From: an uncultured Bacilli bacterium
GTDB taxonomy: Bacteria > Bacillota_I > Bacilli_A > RF39 > UBA660
NCBI GenBank assembly: GCA_944358775.1
Contig: CALVRU010000008.1
Span: 1-45,409, forward strand
DNA length: 45,409 nucleotides
Direction of reading: 5' to 3'
Each line of letters starts with the position of its first letter. The first letter of the stretch is position 1. The translations under genes and the position numbers were made by a program. The notes under the pieces were generated by a model, which saw only the letters and a list, made by a program, of their open reading frames with translations, was not told the DNA's origin and did not search any database. Below are positions 41,475 to 45,409 of this stretch, piece after piece.

Positions 41475-44363
41475 TTATTTTTTAAATTTTATACCCTTCA
41501 TTTTTTTACTGTCAAAATTAACATATTCTCTAATATAAATATTAACAGATTCTAACAAGTGATTTTTTCGCTCGTTTTCTTGTAAATCTAAACCATCTAC
41601 TTTAGTCGACATAAATTTTTCAAGTAATTTATTATTATTATAAAAGTCCTTTACTTCTATTTCAAAATCATCACAATATTTTTCTATTTTACCTAATTCA
41701 TTTTTATTAAATAAATATATATACTTTTCTTCTAACCCATTTATTGAAAATATAGGAATGTAATGATCTTTATAGTTAAAATAATGTAATGATTTTAATC
41801 CTCTATATTCTATATTGTTAGGAATTCCATAGGAAATATTTGAATAATGTAGTATAGTATGGATTGCAGAATGATCTGCAAAAATTAAAAAGTTACTATA
41901 ATTAATATTATTGTTTTCAAAATAAGAAATAATGCTTGAATTTACTAGAGTTGACTTTTCTTCTAATAAATTTGAATATTTATTTTCTTCTGAGCGTATG
42001 AATGCATTGGCAAATTCTTCTTCAAAATTGACCCATTTTATAGTTCGATCATTTGGCATTTTAGATAAAAAGTATGTTTTGTCAACTATATTATTTAATC
42101 CAATATAATTTCTTCCTCTTTTTCTGTTTTTTACTCTCTTTATGTTTTTTGTAGAATTCAAAACTCTATATAATTCTGAATGTTTGTAATAATTTTCAAT
42201 AAATTTGTTTTTAAATAACTCTACCTTTTCTAAATCAATAGGTGTATTTCTAATATATTTTTTCTCTTCTTCAGAAATATTTTCGAGCAACTCATTAATC
42301 TTATTAATTAATATTGAATTATTCAACTTTTCAAATTCTTTGATTAACCTATCAGCATACGTACTTAATAAATAACTATGTGGCAATTCAATACTAGAAG
42401 TATTCCTTTTATTTAATAGTAAACTATATAAATGAATCAGATATGATGTGGTATTTACATCTCTCATTCCATCCACTTCATCTAAATCATAATCTTCTAA
42501 TAAATCCCAAGAATAAGTTTTATCATTATAATCCTTGTTAATGGTTTCTAGTAATAGGTTTGTTAAATCTTCTACACTGTAACTATTATATACATTTAAT
42601 ATATCTCTTATATCCTTTGTATCTTTTTCCCATTTATTTACAATATAAGATAATGTTGCAAAAAAATTGCAATTATAGTTTGTTAATATTTCTTTATATA
42701 CTTTTGACATTTTTAAGTTAGACTCATTGTCAACACATTGGATTTCTTCTAATTCATCCTTTATATCATTAATAAATTTAAATATTTTTCTTAAATATTG
42801 AAAAAAATATTTCTCGTTTTTTTTATTAAGATCAAATAATATACTATTAATAGTATGGTTACATACTAATAAAACATCTTTAGCAAAGTCCATATTATTT
42901 AATCTAATATCAAATTCAACTAAACCAATAAACTCAAATAATTCTAATTGTATTTTCCTATAAGAATGTATATTGTCACTTAATTTTAAAGATTGATAAT
43001 TTAAATAAGTATACAAATTATCTAAGTATTGAATAGATAATAATTCTTTATTATTATAAGAATATAGTATCATTTTATATAAAAAACTTATTAATTCATT
43101 CATTAAATATGGGTCATCTTGCTTTAAAATAACTTGAGAATAATCAACTATATCACTTTTTATTAATTTTAATAATTCATATGCCCTAGGTTCATAGAAT
43201 GAGTGAGTGTGCTCATATACTATATCATATGAATAATCTCCAATATTAGTTCTGATAGCGATAATATAATCTTTATAGATATCTAAATATTTATTTAAAC
43301 TATTCGATAATAAGCTAGCCGACGATTCATTAATTGATTTAATACAATCTTTTTGTAAATATTCATAATTTGTTTTTATGTAAAAATGATTATTAATCTC
43401 AGAAGTTATATATATTTTTTCTGAAATCAAATTCATGATTTGTTGAGCTTCAGATTCATATTTAGGGTTATAATAAATAGTAATACAGCTTTTATCTCTT
43501 TGTATAGTAGCTCCTATATCAAGTATGCTAATAACAACTTTAGGTTTTACATCCTTATTATCCTTTATATTATTATTTAAATTGAGATTAATATATTCTT
43601 TATTAATAATTTTTAGTTTTTTCACAATTTTATCTATCATTTTATAATTATATTGTTCTATTTTTCTTAAATCATGAAATGGATATATATTTTTCTTTTC
43701 ATATTTGCAAACATCAAGATAATTATATTTTTCTACTTTTATTCCATATTTTAAATAATATTTAATTATATTTGTATCATCAAACTGCTTTATTTGATCT
43801 CGTAAGTCTTCATTAATAATTAATAACCTTGTTTTTCTCGTTTTTTCTTGTTCGTATCTTAAGTCTGATAATAGTTTAAATGTTTTATAATACATGAAAA
43901 GTATAAAAAAAATCGAAATAGAAATAATAGCTATAAAATAATACTGGTCTTTTATAATAGCTATCAAGGCTAAGTTTGTACAAAAATATATTATAAATGG
44001 GAACATCATAGTATTTTTTAAATATGTTTCCACTAAAATATAATCTTTTTTACTATTTATTTTTTCTATTAACATAATAGCTAAAGGCAATACTAAACTC
44101 AATACGCAAGAATAAATTGCAATATAATCTATATCAAAATTTAAGCATAAATGTACATTTAAAACATTTGGTAAGATTTCTCTAAGTAATTCGAATATAA
44201 TAGTGCACACAATATTTATAGCTGAAATAACTATAATATTACTAATTTTAATTCTATATATATTATTATAAAATTTTTTAATTTTGTCTTTTATATTTTT
44301 TTTAAATTTATATATCAACATTACTAATAATATAGTTAATATAACAATATACTTTATAGACAA
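41475..44363 (-). CDS. Large five-helix membrane protein of unknown function in a defence region
   Basis: I do not recognise this 962-residue protein. The start is TTG, chosen because GAGGTGG precedes it at good spacing. Five hydrophobic helices occupy the N-terminus (about 4-19, 41-60, 79-99, 117-136 and 141-160). About 800 mainly helical cytoplasmic residues follow, rich in Asn, Ile, Lys and Tyr. A distinct C-terminal part contains NYSNFLIFADHSAIHTILHY and HYFNYKDHYIPIFSINGLEEKYI. It lies between hsdR and the SNF2/CRISPR loci, with terminators on both sides, so it is its own transcript. Composition is more A+T-rich than the left of the window, suggesting transfer. Confidence 0.75.
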   Translation of the reverse strand: MSIKYIVILTILLVMLIYKFKKNIKDKIKKFYNNIYRIKISNIIVISAINIVCTIIFELLREILPNVLNVHLCLNFDIDYIAIYSCVLSLVLPLAIMLIEKINSKKDYILVETYLKNTMMFPFIIYFCTNLALIAIIKDQYYFIAIISISIFFILFMYYKTFKLLSDLRYEQEKTRKTRLLIINEDLRDQIKQFDDTNIIKYYLKYGIKVEKYNYLDVCKYEKKNIYPFHDLRKIEQYNYKMIDKIVKKLKIINKEYINLNLNNNIKDNKDVKPKVVISILDIGATIQRDKSCITIYYNPKYESEAQQIMNLISEKIYITSEINNHFYIKTNYEYLQKDCIKSINESSASLLSNSLNKYLDIYKDYIIAIRTNIGDYSYDIVYEHTHSFYEPRAYELLKLIKSDIVDYSQVILKQDDPYLMNELISFLYKMILYSYNNKELLSIQYLDNLYTYLNYQSLKLSDNIHSYRKIQLELFEFIGLVEFDIRLNNMDFAKDVLLVCNHTINSILFDLNKKNEKYFFQYLRKIFKFINDIKDELEEIQCVDNESNLKMSKVYKEILTNYNCNFFATLSYIVNKWEKDTKDIRDILNVYNSYSVEDLTNLLLETINKDYNDKTYSWDLLEDYDLDEVDGMRDVNTTSYLIHLYSLLLNKRNTSSIELPHSYLLSTYADRLIKEFEKLNNSILINKINELLENISEEEKKYIRNTPIDLEKVELFKNKFIENYYKHSELYRVLNSTKNIKRVKNRKRGRNYIGLNNIVDKTYFLSKMPNDRTIKWVNFEEEFANAFIRSEENKYSNLLEEKSTLVNSSIISYFENNNINYSNFLIFADHSAIHTILHYSNISYGIPNNIEYRGLKSLHYFNYKDHYIPIFSINGLEEKYIYLFNKNELGKIEKYCDDFEIEVKDFYNNNKLLEKFMSTKVDGLDLQENERKNHLLESVNIYIREYVNFDSKKMKGIKFKK

Positions 44364-44439
44364 ATCGCCACCTCATTTCTTAAGTATATATTTTAACATA
44401 AATTTTAACATTTACTAAATTAAAATAATTTTATTAAGC

Positions 44440-44461
44440 AAAAAAGCATTGTATTAATGCT
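44440..44461 (-). terminator. Terminator after hsdR
   Basis: AGCATT pairs with AATGCT around a 5-base loop, followed on the minus strand by TTTTTT. It isolates hsdR from the 962-aa gene. Confidence 0.75.
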
Positions 44462-44482
44462 TTTAGTATTCAAAATACTTTT

Positions 44483-45409
44483 TTATAAATTATTGTTAGT
44501 TATACTGAAAAATTTATCAAAAAACTCTAATAATTTATCAATCACTTTGTTTTTCTTTTCTTGTCTATCATTTGTTGGTGTAAACATATTCATTGGTGGA
44601 AGTATCTCAGATACTTCTGTTCCATTTGTTTCTACCTTTCCTTGTTCAAATGATTTTTTTATGAACCTATAAGTTTCTTCTCTATTTAGATTTTCTTCAT
44701 TTATAATTTTATCGAGTTCCTCTTTTTTCTTACTATTCATAAAAGTTTCAAAATCCTTATATACATCAGAATTTTGATTTAGCGATTCAATGAATGACAT
44801 AATTAAATCTTTTTTATTTCTTAAATCAGGACTTGCCATGATTGTCTTTTGAATAGTTACTAGTATTTCTTTATCTTCCATATTAGTATCATGATATTTT
44901 TTAACTAATCCCAAAATGTAATCAATATTTACATCTATAGATTTAATTAATTCCATTTCAAATACAACATCTTCAGTAACATCCGTTTTTTCTCTTTTTG
45001 CCTTATTTCTAAAATCATTATATATTTCAATATAAAGGCTTTGATAATCTTGTTTATCTCTTTCTGATAACAACTGTTCATCTTTAAATTCATCAAACGA
45101 TGATAATATATTGGTAACTTTTAGTATTGCACCATATAATTTAATAAATTCTTTTTGTGCTTGCTCGCCTTGCATTAATTCTCCAGGTGCAAATTTAGAT
45201 GTTAGCTTTTCTACTAATTCTTTATATCCTTCAAATCTTTTACCATTTTCTTCTTCATAGCCATAATAATAATCTTTATACGGTTTTAATAAAACAACAC
45301 CATGTGCACTTTCATCACCAAATTTAGCAAGTGCTTCGTTTAATCTATCTTCAAGATTTCTAAATGATACAATATTACCATAAGTTTTTACACTATTTAA
45401 TATTCTATT
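44483..45409 (-). CDS. hsdR: Type I restriction enzyme R subunit, C-terminal part (cut by window edge)
   Basis: The frame is open to the window end and gives 308 residues of the C-terminus; an internal ATG at 45175 is not the real start. The first residues NRILNSVKTYGNIVSFRNLE are the segment just after the last helicase motif of HsdR. The rest is the helical C-terminal domain that docks on the methyltransferase core, with SIDVNIDYILGLVKKYHD, KDLIMSFIESLN and a closing DKLLEFFDKFF. HsdR translocates and cuts unmodified DNA. The nuclease and motor domains, and any hsdM/hsdS, lie outside to the right. Confidence 0.93.
   Translation of the reverse strand, partial: NRILNSVKTYGNIVSFRNLEDRLNEALAKFGDESAHGVVLLKPYKDYYYGYEEENGKRFEGYKELVEKLTSKFAPGELMQGEQAQKEFIKLYGAILKVTNILSSFDEFKDEQLLSERDKQDYQSLYIEIYNDFRNKAKREKTDVTEDVVFEMELIKSIDVNIDYILGLVKKYHDTNMEDKEILVTIQKTIMASPDLRNKKDLIMSFIESLNQNSDVYKDFETFMNSKKKEELDKIINEENLNREETYRFIKKSFEQGKVETNGTEVSEILPPMNMFTPTNDRQEKKNKVIDKLLEFFDKFFSITNNNL

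Overview
The window looks like a chromosomal segment from a low-GC, strictly anaerobic or fermentative Gram-positive of the Bacilli/Mollicutes-related gut lineages. The indications are strong A+T bias, sigma-A-type promoters, AGGAGG-type ribosome binding sites, many U-tract hairpin terminators, a class III (anaerobic) ribonucleotide reductase, a 2-hydroxyacyl-CoA dehydratase-type activase set, YlmH and a PMCA-type Ca2+ ATPase. TGA is used as a normal stop, so this is not the mycoplasma code. The species cannot be named from the sequence.

Positions 1-28.6 kb are ordinary chromosome in small operons. In order they hold: nrdD, a separately encoded 57-aa glycyl-radical tail and nrdG (minus); a LysM protein with an exported protein; a PH-domain protein with a membrane-anchored thioredoxin-fold protein; ylmH; a plus-strand three-gene set (two HgdB-like proteins and a BadF/HgdC-like ATPase); an ABC-F ATPase; a UvrD-like helicase with an anchored protein; a histidine phosphatase; a DUF308 membrane protein; a calcium P-type ATPase; an amidohydrolase; several unrecognised proteins; and a MacB-like ABC ATPase with a large FtsX-family permease.

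Positions 28.6-45.4 kb are an accessory, defence-rich region. From left to right they hold a frameshifted coding remnant, a CRISPR array of 20 repeats, csn2, cas2, cas1, cas9 and a divergently transcribed tracrRNA. Together these form a complete-looking type II-A system whose genes and array run on the minus strand. Next come a three-gene operon (short unknown protein, UPF0158 protein, SWIM/SNF2 helicase), a 962-aa unrecognised five-helix membrane protein, and the C-terminal 308 codons of a type I restriction HsdR subunit cut by the window edge.

For CRISPR immunity, the array is read leftward from a promoter overlapping the csn2 stop codon. The tracrRNA anti-repeat pairs with the repeat in the same bulged layout as the Streptococcus pyogenes system. 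Cas1, Cas2 and Csn2 would insert new spacers at the ATTTGAG leader-repeat junction. The best candidates for something new are the 962-aa membrane protein beside hsdR, the split NrdD, the tracrRNA promoter lying on top of the cas9 ribosome binding site, and the non-AUG or damaged start of csn2.
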